Source: an uncultured Clostridia bacterium
GTDB taxonomy: Bacteria; Bacillota; Clostridia; Christensenellales; Borkfalkiaceae
Assembly: GCA_945638575.1 (NCBI GenBank)
Contig: CALZDP010000008.1
Coordinates: forward strand, 1-48,436
Reading direction: 5' to 3'
DNA: 48,436 nt
Shown here in pieces: positions 24,420 through 33,535 of the stretch (its first letter is position 1; the number at the start of each line of letters is the position of its first letter). The position numbers and the translations under genes are program-made. The notes beneath the pieces were generated by a model. It did not search any database. It was not told the origin of the DNA and saw nothing but the letters and a program-made list of their open reading frames with translations.

Positions 24420-24941
24420 TTATCCGAGAATCTCTTCCACGGTTTTACCGCGAAGCGCCGCAACCTGTTCGGCTGTTCTTAACTGCGATAATCCTGTAAC
24501 AACCGCTTTAACCATGTTAATGGGGTTGTTGGTTCCGTGAGATTTCGTTCTGATATTTTTAATTCCGCAAGCTTCCATAACCGCACGAACGGGGCCGCCT
24601 GCGATAACGCCGGTACCTTCTTCGGCAGGTAACATAACTACCGAACCGCGACCGAACTTACCAACCAATGCGTGGGGAATAGTGTTACCGTCCATAGCAA
24701 CGGTAATCATATTCTTTTTAGCCTGAGTTGACGCTTTTTCGATTGCTTCGGGTACTTCGTTAGCCTTACCCATGCCGTAACCGACCTTTCCGTTTTCGTC
24801 GCCGACTACTACGAGGGCTGCGAAACGCATCTTTTTACCGCCTTTAACAACCTTTGTAATACGGTTAACGGCGATGAGTTTTTTATTGAGACCGTCTTTT
24901 TCTTCAGGTCTTCTCTGTGGTCTATTATTTTCTCTTGCCAT
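24420..24941 (-). CDS. rpsE: 30S ribosomal protein S5
   Basis: uS5 helps mRNA unwinding and decoding fidelity. The N-terminal double-stranded-RNA-binding-like domain ([40 protein letters not shown]) precedes the C-terminal domain ([20 protein letters not shown]); 173 residues with a short charged N-terminal tail. Confidence 0.97.
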   Translation of the reverse strand: MARENNRPQRRPEEKDGLNKKLIAVNRITKVVKGGKKMRFAALVVVGDENGKVGYGMGKANEVPEAIEKASTQAKKNMITVAMDGNTIPHALVGKFGRGSVVMLPAEEGTGVIAGGPVRAVMEACGIKNIRTKSHGTNNPINMVKAVVTGLSQLRTAEQVAALRGKTVEEILG

Positions 24942-24955
24942 TTCAAAGTCCTCCT

Positions 24956-25324
24956 TTAGAATTTAAGTCCGCCTTCTCTGGCGCCGTCAGCAAGGCTTGC
25001 TACTCTACCGGTGTAGAGGTAACCGCCACGGTCGAAAACTACTTCGGTAATGCCTTTTGCCAAAGCCTTTTCCGCAAGTTTAGCACCTACGATTTTGGCT
25101 TTTTCACTCTTGGATTTGCCTTCGCAAAGAGTTGCGATTTCCTTTTCAACGGTGGAAGCGGCAACGAGTGTATTACCTAATACGTCGTCGATTATCTGAG
25201 CATAAATGTGATTAAGACTTCTGTAAACGCAAAGTCTCGGAGTTTCTGCGGTACCGCTTATTTTCTTTCTGACTCTTGCGTGTCTTTTTAATCTATCTTG
25301 GTTTTTATCGATTTTAGTAATCAT
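24956..25324 (-). CDS. rplR: 50S ribosomal protein L18
   Basis: uL18 carries 5S rRNA into the central protuberance together with L5. [20 protein letters not shown] then [17 protein letters not shown] and a final [20 protein letters not shown] are diagnostic; 122 residues. Confidence 0.97.
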   Translation of the reverse strand: MITKIDKNQDRLKRHARVRKKISGTAETPRLCVYRSLNHIYAQIIDDVLGNTLVAASTVEKEIATLCEGKSKSEKAKIVGAKLAEKALAKGITEVVFDRGGYLYTGRVASLADGAREGGLKF

Positions 25325-25337
25325 AATTCACCTCTCC

Positions 25338-25877
25338 TTATTTCCCGGCTGTCTTGCCTTCCTTACGAACGATTACTTCATCTTTATAACGGATGCCGTA
25401 GCCGTGATAAGGTTCGGGTTTTCTGTAAGCCCTTAAGGTGGCCGCTACCTGACCTACGTCAACTTTGTTGATACCGCTGACGGTGATTTCGGTTGCGGAC
25501 GGACAAGCAAGTTTTACGCCTTCCAAAGGAAGATACTCTACGGGGTGTGAAAAACCGATGTTTAAAATCAACTTTTCGCCCTGCATGTTAACCTTCCAGC
25601 CAACGCCGTTTACGATAAGCGTTTTGGAATAACCTTCGGTAACGCCTACTACCATGTTGTGAAGAAGCGCCCTGTATAAACCGTGTTTTGCACGAACGGG
25701 ACCTACGTCACTATTTCTGGTAAATACAACGGTATTGCCTTCTACGTTAGGTGTAATAGCGGGGTCGTAATCCTGCGTAAGGGTACCCTTAGGGCCCTTT
25801 ACCGTCATAACGTTATTGGAAAAATCTACTGTAACGCCGGCGGGGATAACCACCGGTTCTCTTCCGATTCTTGACAT
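25338..25877 (-). CDS. rplF: 50S ribosomal protein L6
   Basis: uL6 lies near the factor-binding site. The protein starts SRIGREPVVIPAGVTVDF, contains VKGPKGTL, and ends with the family block KPEPYHGYGIRYKDEVIVRK; 179 residues in two similar domains. Confidence 0.97.
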   Translation of the reverse strand: MSRIGREPVVIPAGVTVDFSNNVMTVKGPKGTLTQDYDPAITPNVEGNTVVFTRNSDVGPVRAKHGLYRALLHNMVVGVTEGYSKTLIVNGVGWKVNMQGEKLILNIGFSHPVEYLPLEGVKLACPSATEITVSGINKVDVGQVAATLRAYRKPEPYHGYGIRYKDEVIVRKEGKTAGK

Positions 25878-25890
25878 ATACTCGACCTCC

Positions 25891-26283
25891 TTACCAAACG
25901 TAAGCGAGTATCTCGCCGCCGTGATGCAGTTTTCTTGCTTCCCTGTCGGTCATAACGCCCTTGGGGGTAGAAACGATTGCAATACCCATACCGTTTAAAA
26001 CTCTGGGAAGTTCATCGTAGCCTGCATAAATTCTTAAACCGGGTTTGGATATTCTCTTTAATCCGGTAATAACCTTTTCGCCCTTTGCGCCATATTTGAG
26101 GGTAACAACGATTTTGCTGTCAAGTCCTTCGCCCTTTACTTCGTAACCGCCGATGTAACCTTCGTCTAAAAGGATTTGTGCGATTGCCTTTTTAGTATTG
26201 GAAACGGGAATTTCAACAACTTCACGTCTGACAACCAACGCATTTCTGATTCTTGTAAGCATATCTGCAATAGGATCTGTCAT
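25891..26283 (-). CDS. rpsH: 30S ribosomal protein S8
   Basis: uS8 binds the central domain of 16S rRNA and in many bacteria represses the spc cluster. [20 protein letters not shown] opens it, and [20 protein letters not shown] lies near the end; 130 residues. Confidence 0.97.
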   Translation of the reverse strand: MTDPIADMLTRIRNALVVRREVVEIPVSNTKKAIAQILLDEGYIGGYEVKGEGLDSKIVVTLKYGAKGEKVITGLKRISKPGLRIYAGYDELPRVLNGMGIAIVSTPKGVMTDREARKLHHGGEILAYVW

Positions 26284-26296
26284 TGTTATTTCCTCC

Positions 26297-26482
26297 TTAC
26301 CAACTTGATTTCTTAACGCCGGGAATCTGTCCCTTGTATGCTAAGTTTCTAAAGCAAATACGGCAGATACCGTATTTACGGATTACAGCGTGCGGACGAC
26401 CGCAGATGCTGCATCTCGTATACGCTCTGGTTGAAAACTTAGGCGTTCTTTGCTGCTTATTTATCATTGATTTCTTTGCCAT
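26297..26482 (-). CDS. rpsN: 30S ribosomal protein S14, type Z
   Basis: uS14 lies in the 30S head. This is the short zinc form of 61 residues with Cys at 24, 27, 40 and 43 (CSIC and CRIC), and the end [11 protein letters not shown]. The presence of zinc-dependent S14, S4, L24 and L36 shows no zinc-sparing in this operon. Confidence 0.97.
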   Translation of the reverse strand: MAKKSMINKQQRTPKFSTRAYTRCSICGRPHAVIRKYGICRICFRNLAYKGQIPGVKKSSW

Positions 26483-26496
26483 AGTTTATCTCCTTA

Positions 26497-27090
26497 TTAA
26501 GCCTTGAAGGGCATACCGAGTGCTTTTAAAAGCTCTCTTGCTTCTTCGTCGGTGTTGGCGGTCGTTACGAAGCAAATATCGAAACCTCTGATTTTTTCAA
26601 TCTGATCGTATTGAATTTCAGGGAAGATAAGTTGTTCTTTAACGCCCATAGCATAGTTGCCTCTGCCGTCGAACGACTTGGTGGGAACGCCTTTGAAGTC
26701 CCTAACTCTCGGAAGAGCAACGGATACGAGTTTGTCGAAAAAGTCGTACATTCTGTTTCCGCGAAGGGTTACTTTTAAACCAACGTTCATGCCGATTCTG
26801 ACCTTGAAGTTTGCAACTGACTTTTTAGCGGTCGTAAGCACTGCTTTTTGACCGGAAATCTGTGCAAGTTCCTGTTGAACCAACTGGATACTTTTGGCAT
26901 TGTCTTTAATGTCGCCCAAACCGCCGTTGATGGTTATCTTAACGAGTTTAGGTACCTGATTAACGTTTGTATAGTTGAAATGCTTTATAAGATAGGGAAC
27001 GACTTCTTGTTCGTAACGCTGTCTTACGCGGCTGACGTACTTTGAATCGGTTGCAGATTCCTTAGCAACCTGAGTCTTGTTACTTGCCAT
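26497..27090 (-). CDS. rplE: 50S ribosomal protein L5
   Basis: uL5 contacts 5S rRNA and the P-site tRNA. Family blocks are [39 protein letters not shown] and the [20 protein letters not shown] loop. It has 197 residues, about 17 more than usual, as an N-terminal extension ([20 protein letters not shown]). Confidence 0.97.
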   Translation of the reverse strand: MASNKTQVAKESATDSKYVSRVRQRYEQEVVPYLIKHFNYTNVNQVPKLVKITINGGLGDIKDNAKSIQLVQQELAQISGQKAVLTTAKKSVANFKVRIGMNVGLKVTLRGNRMYDFFDKLVSVALPRVRDFKGVPTKSFDGRGNYAMGVKEQLIFPEIQYDQIEKIRGFDICFVTTANTDEEARELLKALGMPFKA

Positions 27091-27118
27091 TTTTTTATCT
27101 CCTTATATTGGCTTATTA

Positions 27119-27478
27119 TTATTTAGCAGCCTTTTTAGCAGGCCTTTTTGATGATTTTGCCTCTTGCGCTACGTCAAGCGGTTGACCGCACTTAGCGCAT
27201 ACTCTTACTTTTTTGCCGTCGATGACTGCGTGGTGAACTCTCGTTCCCTTTCCGCAAGCGGGGCAAACGACTAATACGTTGGAAGCGTCGATAGGACCTG
27301 CTTGGTCGATGATGCCGCTTGTTTCCTTAGCGGAACGGGCTTTTTGATGCTTCTTTTGAACGTTTACGCCGTCAACTGTGATTCTGTTTTCCTTGGGGAA
27401 AGCGGTAAGTACCTTTCCTGTTTTGCCGGCGTCTTTACCGGTCATAACGTATACTGTATCGTTCTTTTTAACTTTCAT
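27119..27478 (-). CDS. rplX: 50S ribosomal protein L24 (zinc-binding form)
   Basis: uL24 starts 50S assembly through its KOW motif (about 3-30, VKKNDTVYVMTGKDAGKTGK). A C-terminal zinc ribbon has Cys at 72, 75, 94 and 97 (CPAC and CAKC). A basic Lys/Ala tail (KSSKRPAKKAAK) extends it to 119 residues. Order rplN-rplX-rplE is canonical. Confidence 0.96.
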   Translation of the reverse strand: MKVKKNDTVYVMTGKDAGKTGKVLTAFPKENRITVDGVNVQKKHQKARSAKETSGIIDQAGPIDASNVLVVCPACGKGTRVHHAVIDGKKVRVCAKCGQPLDVAQEAKSSKRPAKKAAK

Positions 27479-27490
27479 AGTGTTATCTCC

Positions 27491-27859
27491 TTACAGAACC
27501 TCAGGTGCAAGGGAAATAATTCTCATGTAATCCTTTTCCCTTAATTCTCTTGCGACAGGCCCAAAGATACGAGTGCCTCTCGGTTGTTTTTGAGCGTCGA
27601 TAATAACTGCTGCGTTATCGTCAAATCTGATGTGAGTACCGTCTGCTCTTCTTAAACCGCTGGTAGTTCTTACGATTACGGCTTTAACAACGTCGCCTTT
27701 TTTAACTGCGCCGCCCGGAGTAGCGGTCTTAACACTTGCAACTATAACGTCGCCGATGTTACCCCACTTACGATAGGAGCCACCGAGAACTTTTATGCAC
27801 ATTAACTCTTTAGCACCCGAGTTATCTGCTGCTTTCAATCTTGTTTGTGCTTGTACCAT
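27491..27859 (-). CDS. rplN: 50S ribosomal protein L14
   Basis: uL14 forms part of an intersubunit bridge and binds silencing factor RsfS in other bacteria. [40 protein letters not shown] and [20 protein letters not shown] are diagnostic; 122 residues. Confidence 0.97.
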   Translation of the reverse strand: MVQAQTRLKAADNSGAKELMCIKVLGGSYRKWGNIGDVIVASVKTATPGGAVKKGDVVKAVIVRTTSGLRRADGTHIRFDDNAAVIIDAQKQPRGTRIFGPVARELREKDYMRIISLAPEVL

Positions 27860-27872
27860 AGTAGCCCTCCTA

Positions 27873-28127
27873 TTACTTAGCCTTTTCTATAATGGCGGCA
27901 ACTCTCCAATTCTTGTCCTTGCTTAACTTTCTGGTTTCAACAATTCTTACCTTGTCGCCGATACCGCACTCGTTATTTTCGTCGTGCGCTTTGAACTTTT
28001 TGGAAGTCGTGATAGTCTTTTTGTAAAGGGGATGTTTCGCCTTTTCTTCTACAACGACTACAACCGTCTTATCCATCTTATCGGAAGATACGATTCCTAC
28101 TCTTTCTTTACGTAAATTTCTCATCAT
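27873..28127 (-). CDS. rpsQ: 30S ribosomal protein S17
   Basis: uS17 is an OB-fold primary 16S rRNA binder: [20 protein letters not shown], then [20 protein letters not shown] and [20 protein letters not shown]. It has 84 residues. Two adjacent ATG codons leave the exact start open by one residue. Confidence 0.96.
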   Translation of the reverse strand: MMRNLRKERVGIVSSDKMDKTVVVVVEEKAKHPLYKKTITTSKKFKAHDENNECGIGDKVRIVETRKLSKDKNWRVAAIIEKAK

Positions 28128-28135
28128 AATCCTCC

Positions 28136-28333
28136 TTAAGCCTTCTTGATTTCTCTTTCTCTGATAACCGTTTTAACTCTTGCGATATCCTTCTTGACGC
28201 TGTTTAATACGTTAGGATTTTCAAGTTGTCCGGTAGCGTGACGGAAACGAAGGTTAAAAAGTTCGTCTTTGAGTTCTGCCAACTTTGTGGTGAGCTCGTC
28301 ATCAGTCATTTCATGAATCTGTTTCGCTTTCAT
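28136..28333 (-). CDS. rpmC: 50S ribosomal protein L29
   Basis: uL29 is a two-helix protein at the tunnel exit that helps dock SRP and trigger factor. [20 protein letters not shown] then [20 protein letters not shown] and a final [13 protein letters not shown]; 65 residues. Its ATG overlaps the rplP stop (TAATG). Confidence 0.96.
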   Translation of the reverse strand: MKAKQIHEMTDDELTTKLAELKDELFNLRFRHATGQLENPNVLNSVKKDIARVKTVIREREIKKA

Positions 28334-28761
28334 TAGCCTTCACTCCCTTCTTCGATAATTTTTTTCATAATTTTGCATTTGCAGGGAAGTTTATGACTTG
28401 CAAGTCTTAACGCTTCTTTTGCATCTGCTTCGGGTACGCCTGCGATTTCGAACAATACTCTGCCCGGTTTAACAACGGCAACCCAGTATTCAACGGCGCC
28501 TTTACCGCTACCCATACGGGTTTCGGCAGGTTTCTTGGTTACAGGTTTGTGGGGGAATATATCGATCCAAACCTGTCCGCCACGTTTGGTAAATCTAGTC
28601 ATCGCGACACGGGCGGCTTCTATCTGATTGGAAGTAATCCAACTCGGGTTTTCTGCGACAAGACCGTATTCGCCGTAAGCAATCTTATTGCCCTTGGTGC
28701 ACTTACCCGTCATTCTGCCACGATGTTGTTTTCTTCTCTTAACTCTCTTAGGCATTAACAT
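28333..28761 (-). CDS. rplP: 50S ribosomal protein L16
   Basis: uL16 helps organise the A-site tRNA pocket. [56 protein letters not shown] and [19 protein letters not shown] are family blocks; 142 residues. The ATG two codons before MPKR fits better with the GGAGG site at the end of rpsC. Confidence 0.97.
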   Translation of the reverse strand: MLMPKRVKRRKQHRGRMTGKCTKGNKIAYGEYGLVAENPSWITSNQIEAARVAMTRFTKRGGQVWIDIFPHKPVTKKPAETRMGSGKGAVEYWVAVVKPGRVLFEIAGVPEADAKEALRLASHKLPCKCKIMKKIIEEGSEG

Positions 28762-28762
28762 A

Positions 28763-29422
28763 TTAAGCTTCGCCTCCTTCTTTTCTCATTCCGCCGAGGA
28801 CTTCGCCTTTGTAAACCCAAACTTTGATGCCGATTGCGCCGAATGTAGTTCTTGCTACAGCGAAACCGTAATCAATGTCTGCACGAAGAGTCTGCAGAGG
28901 AATGGATCCTTCATGATAGTGCTCTGTTCTTGCGATTTCCGCACCGTCAAGACGACCGCTGACCATTGCCTTAACACCCTTAGCACCCAATCTCATAGCA
29001 CGTGAAATTGCTTGCTTCATGCATCTTCTGAAAGACGCACGTTTTTCAAGTTGTGCAGCGATGGATTCGGCAACCAACTGTGCGTCGCAGTCGGGTTTTT
29101 TAACTTCGATAATGTTGATACCGATCTGTTTACCTTTTGCGATTTTACCCAAATCGTTCTTGATAACTTCGATTTCGGCACCCTGCTTACCGATAAGTAC
29201 GCCCGGACGCGCGGTGTGGATGGTTACTACGATTCTGTTAGCCGCTCTTTCGATAGTGATTCTCGAAATAGCCGCAGCGTAATATTTTTCCTTTATGAAC
29301 CTTCTTAGTTCGTAATCTTCTTTAAGAAACGCCGAGAAGTTCTTTTTGTCGGCATACCACTGGGTATCCCAGCCTTTGATAACGCCAACTCTTATTCCAT
29401 GCGGATTAACTTTTTGTCCCAT
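28763..29422 (-). CDS. rpsC: 30S ribosomal protein S3
   Basis: uS3 lines the mRNA entry channel and has helicase activity with S4 and S5. The N-terminal KH domain contains [20 protein letters not shown], and the C-terminal domain [20 protein letters not shown]; 219 residues. It follows rplV by 13 nt. Confidence 0.97.
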   Translation of the reverse strand: MGQKVNPHGIRVGVIKGWDTQWYADKKNFSAFLKEDYELRRFIKEKYYAAAISRITIERAANRIVVTIHTARPGVLIGKQGAEIEVIKNDLGKIAKGKQIGINIIEVKKPDCDAQLVAESIAAQLEKRASFRRCMKQAISRAMRLGAKGVKAMVSGRLDGAEIARTEHYHEGSIPLQTLRADIDYGFAVARTTFGAIGIKVWVYKGEVLGGMRKEGGEA

Positions 29423-29435
29423 AGTGTCCTCCTGA

Positions 29436-29822
29436 TTACGCCTGTGCGTCTAAAACCACGGTAATGTGGCTGGTGCGCTTTAAGATTCTGAAACCGCGGC
29501 CGTGTGACATGGGTTGCATTCTCTTAAGTGTGGGACCCATATCTGCGTAACATTCCGCTACGTAAAGGTCCTGAGGGTTCATAGAATTGTTATGCTCTGC
29601 ATTTGCGCTTGCCGATAAAATAACCTTTTTAATAGGTTCGGCGCCTGCTTTTCTGCAGTTTTCCAAAATTGCAACCGCTTCGTTTACCTTTTTGCCTCTG
29701 ACAAGGTCAAGGACAACCCTTACTTTGTAGGGGGAAATGCGAACGTATTTAGCGCATGCTCTTGGTCTTCTGTCTTTGTTTTCTGCAATTCTTGCAGCCT
29801 TTAATTTCATGTTCTTTGCCAT
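29436..29822 (-). CDS. rplV: 50S ribosomal protein L22
   Basis: uL22 lines the peptide tunnel with a long beta hairpin. [33 protein letters not shown] and the hairpin tip [20 protein letters not shown] are present; 128 residues. Macrolide resistance mutations map to that hairpin in other species; nothing abnormal is seen here. Confidence 0.97.
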   Translation of the reverse strand: MAKNMKLKAARIAENKDRRPRACAKYVRISPYKVRVVLDLVRGKKVNEAVAILENCRKAGAEPIKKVILSASANAEHNNSMNPQDLYVAECYADMGPTLKRMQPMSHGRGFRILKRTSHITVVLDAQA

Positions 29823-29832
29823 AGTTTACTCC

Positions 29833-30111
29833 TTACTTCGCACCGGTAGTCTTGGCACCTGCGTGTCCTTTGAAAGTTCTTGTAGGAGCAAATTCACCGA
29901 GTTTGCAACCTACCATGTCTTCCGTAACATACACGGGAACGTGCTTTCTGCCGTCGTAAACGGCGATCGTATGACCGACCATCTGCGGGAATATAGTGGA
30001 AGATCTAGACCAGGTTTTTAAAACCGTCTTTTTGTTTTCTGCGTTTAAAGCCTCTATTCTTGCAAGTAATTTAGGTTGCACATAAGGACCTTTCTTTACA
30101 CTTCTACTCAT
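29833..30111 (-). CDS. rpsS: 30S ribosomal protein S19
   Basis: uS19 forms the head with S13. [40 protein letters not shown] and the end [15 protein letters not shown] are typical; 92 residues. Confidence 0.97.
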   Translation of the reverse strand: MSRSVKKGPYVQPKLLARIEALNAENKKTVLKTWSRSSTIFPQMVGHTIAVYDGRKHVPVYVTEDMVGCKLGEFAPTRTFKGHAGAKTTGAK

Positions 30112-30122
30112 ATCTGATCTCC

Positions 30123-30950
30123 TTAATTAACACGTTTAAGAATAAACTTATCAGTCTTATTCTTCTTCTTTCTGGTCTTGTAACCGAGTGCCGGCTTACC
30201 CCAAGGTGTTTGAGGACCGGGACGGCCTACAGGTGATTTGCCTTCGCCACCGCCGTGAGGGTGATCGCAAGGGTTCATAACCGAACCGCGAACGGTAGGA
30301 CGAATACCCATGTGACGAACTTTACCCGCTTTACCGATACGAACGATTTCGTGATCGAGATTGCCTACTTGACCGATGGTCGCTTTGCAGTTTAACTGAA
30401 CGTATCTCATTTCACCGCTGGGCATCTTTAAGGTAGCAAGTTTTTCGTCTTTTGCCATAAGTTGTGCAGCCATACCTGCGGCGCGGGCAAGTTGACCGCC
30501 TTTGCCGGGCTGTAATTCTATGTTGTGAATCATCGTACCAACGGGGATAAGCGCAAGCCTTAAAGTGTTGCCGACTTTAATGTCCGCAGTATCGCCGCTC
30601 ATAAGTTTGTCGCCTACGTTTAAGCCGTAAGGGGCGAGAATATATCTCTTTTCGCCGTCGGCATAGGTCAAAAGTGCGATGTTTGCGCTTCTGTTGGGAT
30701 CGTATTCGATGGTCTTAACAACCGCTTCGATACCGTCTTTGTTTCTCTTGAAATCGATAACACGGTATTTTCTTCTGTTTCCGCCGCCGTGATGACGAAC
30801 GGTTATCTTACCTTGCGCGTTTCTACCGCCGGTATGACGTTGATCTTCAAGTAAAGATCTTTCCGGAGTGGTAGTGGTAATTTCTTCAAAAGTGCTTACC
30901 GACATAAAACGGCGTGCAGGCGTTGTAGGTTTATATCTTTTAATACCCAT
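30123..30950 (-). CDS. rplB: 50S ribosomal protein L2
   Basis: uL2 supports peptidyl transfer and subunit joining. [39 protein letters not shown], the [20 protein letters not shown] segment and [20 protein letters not shown] (which holds the conserved His) are intact; 275 residues. Confidence 0.98.
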   Translation of the reverse strand: MGIKRYKPTTPARRFMSVSTFEEITTTTPERSLLEDQRHTGGRNAQGKITVRHHGGGNRRKYRVIDFKRNKDGIEAVVKTIEYDPNRSANIALLTYADGEKRYILAPYGLNVGDKLMSGDTADIKVGNTLRLALIPVGTMIHNIELQPGKGGQLARAAGMAAQLMAKDEKLATLKMPSGEMRYVQLNCKATIGQVGNLDHEIVRIGKAGKVRHMGIRPTVRGSVMNPCDHPHGGGEGKSPVGRPGPQTPWGKPALGYKTRKKKNKTDKFILKRVN

Positions 30951-30968
30951 ATTTCAATTCCTCCACCA

Positions 30969-31259
30969 TTACGAGAGCGACTTGAAGAACTCGATGTCCT
31001 TGCTCGTCTCGGTCAATTTAACGACTGCCTTCTTATAGGAAGGGGTGTAACCTTGGTTTCTGCCCATTCTTTTAAGTTTACCACGGCAGTTAGCAGTGTT
31101 TACTTTTTCTACTTTGACGTTGAAAAGTTCTTCGACGGCAAACTTGATTTGAGTCTTGTTCGCTCTTTTATCAACGACGAAAGTGTATCTTTTGTTCTCG
31201 ATAGTACCGTAAGTTTTTTCGGTGAGAACGGGTTTAATGATGATATCTCTTGCTTCCAT
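30969..31259 (-). CDS. rplW: 50S ribosomal protein L23
   Basis: uL23 is the main docking site for trigger factor and SRP at the tunnel exit. IIKPVLTEKTYGTIENKRYT, VDKRANKTQIKFAVEELFNV and KLKRMGRNQGYTPSYKKAVV are diagnostic; 96 residues. Its ATG shares a base with the rplD stop. Confidence 0.97.
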   Translation of the reverse strand: MEARDIIIKPVLTEKTYGTIENKRYTFVVDKRANKTQIKFAVEELFNVKVEKVNTANCRGKLKRMGRNQGYTPSYKKAVVKLTETSKDIEFFKSLS

Positions 31260-31885
31260 TATTCTCCGTAAACCTCCTGTAATTTTTCAACAGAGCCTTT
31301 TGCGAGAACGATTACGCTGTTTTTAACGATGTCGTAGGTGTTGAGTTGTTCAACGGGAAGGGTGTTAAGATTTTTAAGGTTTCTTGCAGCCCTTATAACC
31401 TTTTCGTCGTCGTTGCACATTACGATAAGTACGGACTTTTCAAACTTGAAAGCGTTTAAAAACGCAACCATTTCTTTGGTTTTGCCCTGTGCAACCGCTA
31501 CTTCGTCGATTACGTAAAACTCGTTATCGGCAAGTTTTCTGGATAGTGCGGAGAACATTGCGATTCTCTTCGCACAGATGTTCATTTTCTTTCTGAAATC
31601 TCTTGACTTGGGAGCGAATACTACGCCGCCTTTGATCCACTGGGGCGCCCTGGTGGAACCTTGACGGGCGTTACCGGTACCTTTCTGACGGTAAGGCTTT
31701 TTGCCGCCGCCTCTTACTTCGGTTCTGGTTAAAGAACTTTTCGTGCCCTGTCTTTCGTTTGCTAATCTGGTAACGACTGCTTGATGGATAAGCGGTTCGT
31801 TGTATTCAATGCAGAAAAGGTTTTCGTCAAGTTCGACAACGCCTTTTTCCTGAGCATTCATATTATATAATTTTACGCTTGGCAT
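31259..31885 (-). CDS. rplD: 50S ribosomal protein L4
   Basis: uL4 lines the tunnel constriction and in several bacteria represses the S10 operon through its leader RNA. RQGTKSSLTRTEVRGGGKKP, then YRQKGTGNARQGSTRAPQW and GGVVFAPKSRDFRKKMN form the tunnel loop; 208 residues. The structured leader before rpsJ makes autoregulation by L4 plausible here, but that is inference. Confidence 0.97.
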   Translation of the reverse strand: MPSVKLYNMNAQEKGVVELDENLFCIEYNEPLIHQAVVTRLANERQGTKSSLTRTEVRGGGKKPYRQKGTGNARQGSTRAPQWIKGGVVFAPKSRDFRKKMNICAKRIAMFSALSRKLADNEFYVIDEVAVAQGKTKEMVAFLNAFKFEKSVLIVMCNDDEKVIRAARNLKNLNTLPVEQLNTYDIVKNSVIVLAKGSVEKLQEVYGE

Positions 31886-31899
31886 TATCTGAACCCTCC

Positions 31900-32532
31900 T
31901 TATGCTTTACAACTGTTTTTAATGGAAACGATTCCGCCCTTGGGACCGGGAACGGCACCGCGAACGAGTATGGCGTTTCTTGCTTTGTCAACCTTTACTA
32001 CTTCCAAATTCTGAATAGTAACCTGTTCGACGCCGTATTGACCTGCTAAGTGTTTGTTTTTGAAAACTCTTGACGGGTCGCTTATGGAACCCATGGAACC
32101 GACTTCTCTGTGAACGGGGCCTACGCCGTGCGTTTCTTTAAGTCTGTGTTGATTCCATCTTTTGATAACACCGGTAAAGCCGTGGCCTTTGGTGATACCG
32201 ACAATATCAACCCTTTCGCCTTCCGCGAAAGTATCGCAGTTTACAACCTTGCCTACTTCGTAAGTTTCGGCATTGTCAAGACGGAATTCTTTAAGATATT
32301 TATGAGGTTCTATACCTACCTTCTTAAACTGACCGAGATTGGGTTTGTTAAGTTCCTTTTCGGATACTTTTTTAAAACCTAACTTAACTGCGGAATATCC
32401 GTCGCGGTCTACCGTTTTGACCTGAACAACCGGACAGGGACCTGCCTCGATTACGGTAACGGGGATTACTTTTCCATCAGGGGAAAAGATCTGCGTCATA
32501 CCTAATTTTCTTCCAATGATTGCTTTATTCAT
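31900..32532 (-). CDS. rplC: 50S ribosomal protein L3
   Basis: uL3 reaches to the peptidyl transferase centre. [20 protein letters not shown] opens it. The loop [20 protein letters not shown] and the terminal [18 protein letters not shown] are typical; 210 residues. Confidence 0.97.
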   Translation of the reverse strand: MNKAIIGRKLGMTQIFSPDGKVIPVTVIEAGPCPVVQVKTVDRDGYSAVKLGFKKVSEKELNKPNLGQFKKVGIEPHKYLKEFRLDNAETYEVGKVVNCDTFAEGERVDIVGITKGHGFTGVIKRWNQHRLKETHGVGPVHREVGSMGSISDPSRVFKNKHLAGQYGVEQVTIQNLEVVKVDKARNAILVRGAVPGPKGGIVSIKNSCKA

Positions 32533-32569
32533 CGATAAAGTTCACCTCCGTATATTTTAAAAAAAAGGA

Positions 32570-32869
32570 TTACAATTTGATCTTTACGTCTACGCCTGCG
32601 GGAAGATGGATGCTGTCCAAAATCTTTGCGTTGGTGGAGTAGATGTCGATAAGACGTTTGTGAGTTCTTAATTCAAACTGTTCACGACTGTCTTTATCCT
32701 TGTGCGGAGAACGTAAGATAGTAACGATTTCCTTTTCGGTGGGAAGTGGAATGGGCCCGCTGATTTTTGCGCCGGCCTTCTTCATCGTTTCTACGATACG
32801 TGCCGTGGCTTGGTCTACCATGTTGTGGTCGTAAGCCGATAATTTGATTCTGATTTTCTGTCCTGCCAT
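32570..32869 (-). CDS. rpsJ: 30S ribosomal protein S10
   Basis: uS10 has a ribosomal role in the 30S head and a second role as NusE in antitermination. [40 protein letters not shown] and the loop [19 protein letters not shown] are canonical; 99 residues. It is the first gene of the whole ribosomal operon. GGAGG stands 7 nt before its ATG, and a leader of about 315 nt separates it from the promoter. Confidence 0.97.
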   Translation of the reverse strand: MAGQKIRIKLSAYDHNMVDQATARIVETMKKAGAKISGPIPLPTEKEIVTILRSPHKDKDSREQFELRTHKRLIDIYSTNAKILDSIHLPAGVDVKIKL

Positions 32870-32900
32870 TTTAGTTCCTCCATATTTATACTAACGAATT

Positions 32901-32984
32901 AAGTTGTCGGCGTCTTAGGACTTTTATCGCCGAAATTCCCTGTTTTGTGCTGTGATTTTTAAGGAATCTCATTTTTGACAACTT
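32901..32984 (-). promoter_or_regulatory. Candidate structured element in the rpsJ leader (possible r-protein leader)
   Basis: In minus-strand RNA, AAGTTGTC and GACAACTT close an 84-nt domain. Inside, GAGATTCCT pairs with GGGAATTTC (9 pairs with two G-U), and CGGCG pairs with CGCCG, giving a three-way junction directly before the rpsJ ribosome-binding site. Binding of a ribosomal protein such as L4 is a plausible function; no known Rfam family was recognised. Confidence 0.4.
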
Positions 32985-33012
32985 TGCCGTGTGTATCGAG
33001 CCATAGGCCATT

Positions 33013-33045
33013 AAAAAATCATCTGCGCTGTGACTAAGCAGATGA
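33013..33045 (-). terminator. Intrinsic terminator (attenuator) inside the S10 operon leader
   Basis: On the minus strand TCATCTGC, an 11-nt loop and GCAGATGA are followed by six T. It lies about 140 nt after the expected transcription start and 144 nt before rpsJ. The loop sequence TTAGTCAC can pair with the upstream GCGACTAA (7 of 8 positions), a candidate alternative fold. Confidence 0.65.
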
Positions 33046-33191
33046 CTTAACTTACCTTGGGCTCGGTTAGTCGCAGGGGTAAATCCCCCACATTTGTCAG
33101 TGAAAATTATCTTCCCGCGCAGTATGAACTTTACGCTCACTTACGGGGTTTAAAGTAACTTTTCACCTCAACCCATTTACACAGCGTATCA

Positions 33192-33220
33192 ATAATACAA
33201 TAATACGCTATTATTGTCAA
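33192..33220 (-). promoter_or_regulatory. Sigma-A promoter of the S10-spc-alpha operon
   Basis: On the minus strand TTGACA (33215-33220), a 17-bp spacer and TATTAT (33192-33197). The start of transcription should be near 33185. No other strong promoter was noticed within the operon. Confidence 0.8.
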
Positions 33221-33384
33221 ACGTTTTTTCGCCTTTTTTTAAAAATTTTTGTATTTTTGTAAAAATGTATAAAACCGCCTTTACACGCACCTATATTATA
33301 TAATAAGGTCGTAGGATTTTCATCTGTTTTACTCAACTTTTTACCCAAAAACAGATATTTTAGTCGAAAGTATTTTAAAGCGCG

Positions 33385-33457
33385 GTCGCAAGGCGACACA
33401 GCCAATCCCTCAGTCGCCGTACGGCGACAGCCCCCTTTGCACAAGGGGGATGTCATA
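33385..33457. repeat. GC-rich double-palindrome intergenic repeat
   Basis: GTCGCCGTACGGCGAC (33413-33428) is a perfect 16-bp palindrome, followed by CCCCCTT-tgcac-AAGGGGG (33431-33449). The layout (AATCCCTC, palindrome, then a CCCCCTT/AAGGGGG hairpin) resembles a repeat frequently seen between genes in Clostridia. The overlapping short ORF is judged spurious. Confidence 0.6.
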
Positions 33458-33480
33458 GAAAATCTTACGGACAAACAAAT

Positions 33481-33515
33481 AGCACACTATCTTCGTTTTC
33501 GAAGTATAGTGTGCT
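33481..33515 (-). terminator. Terminator of the pdxS-pdxT operon
   Basis: AGCACACTAT-CTTCG pairs with CGAAG-TATAGTGTGCT with a single bulged base. It begins 20 nt behind the pdxT stop. The minus-strand tail is ATTTGTTTG, so the U tract is modest. Confidence 0.65.
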
Positions 33516-33535
33516 TTACTTTATAAGCGAAATTT

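Noticed and set aside
32886..33140. 84-codon ORF upstream of rpsJ on the minus strand
   Set aside because: It lies across the leader, its terminator and the three-way junction; it has no family match that I recognise. RNA structure explains the sequence better than a protein.
33013..33185. 6S RNA or a metabolite riboswitch in the S10 leader
   Set aside because: Length and terminator would allow 6S RNA, but I could not find the long hairpin with a central bubble, and no consensus of SAM, TPP, cobalamin, c-di-GMP or similar riboswitches is visible.
33217..33474. 85-codon ORF on the minus strand near the S10 promoter
   Set aside because: Its start is placed on the -35 region of the S10 operon and its middle is encoded by the GC-rich palindromic repeat (TSPLCKGGCRRTATEG), a well-known kind of spurious call.
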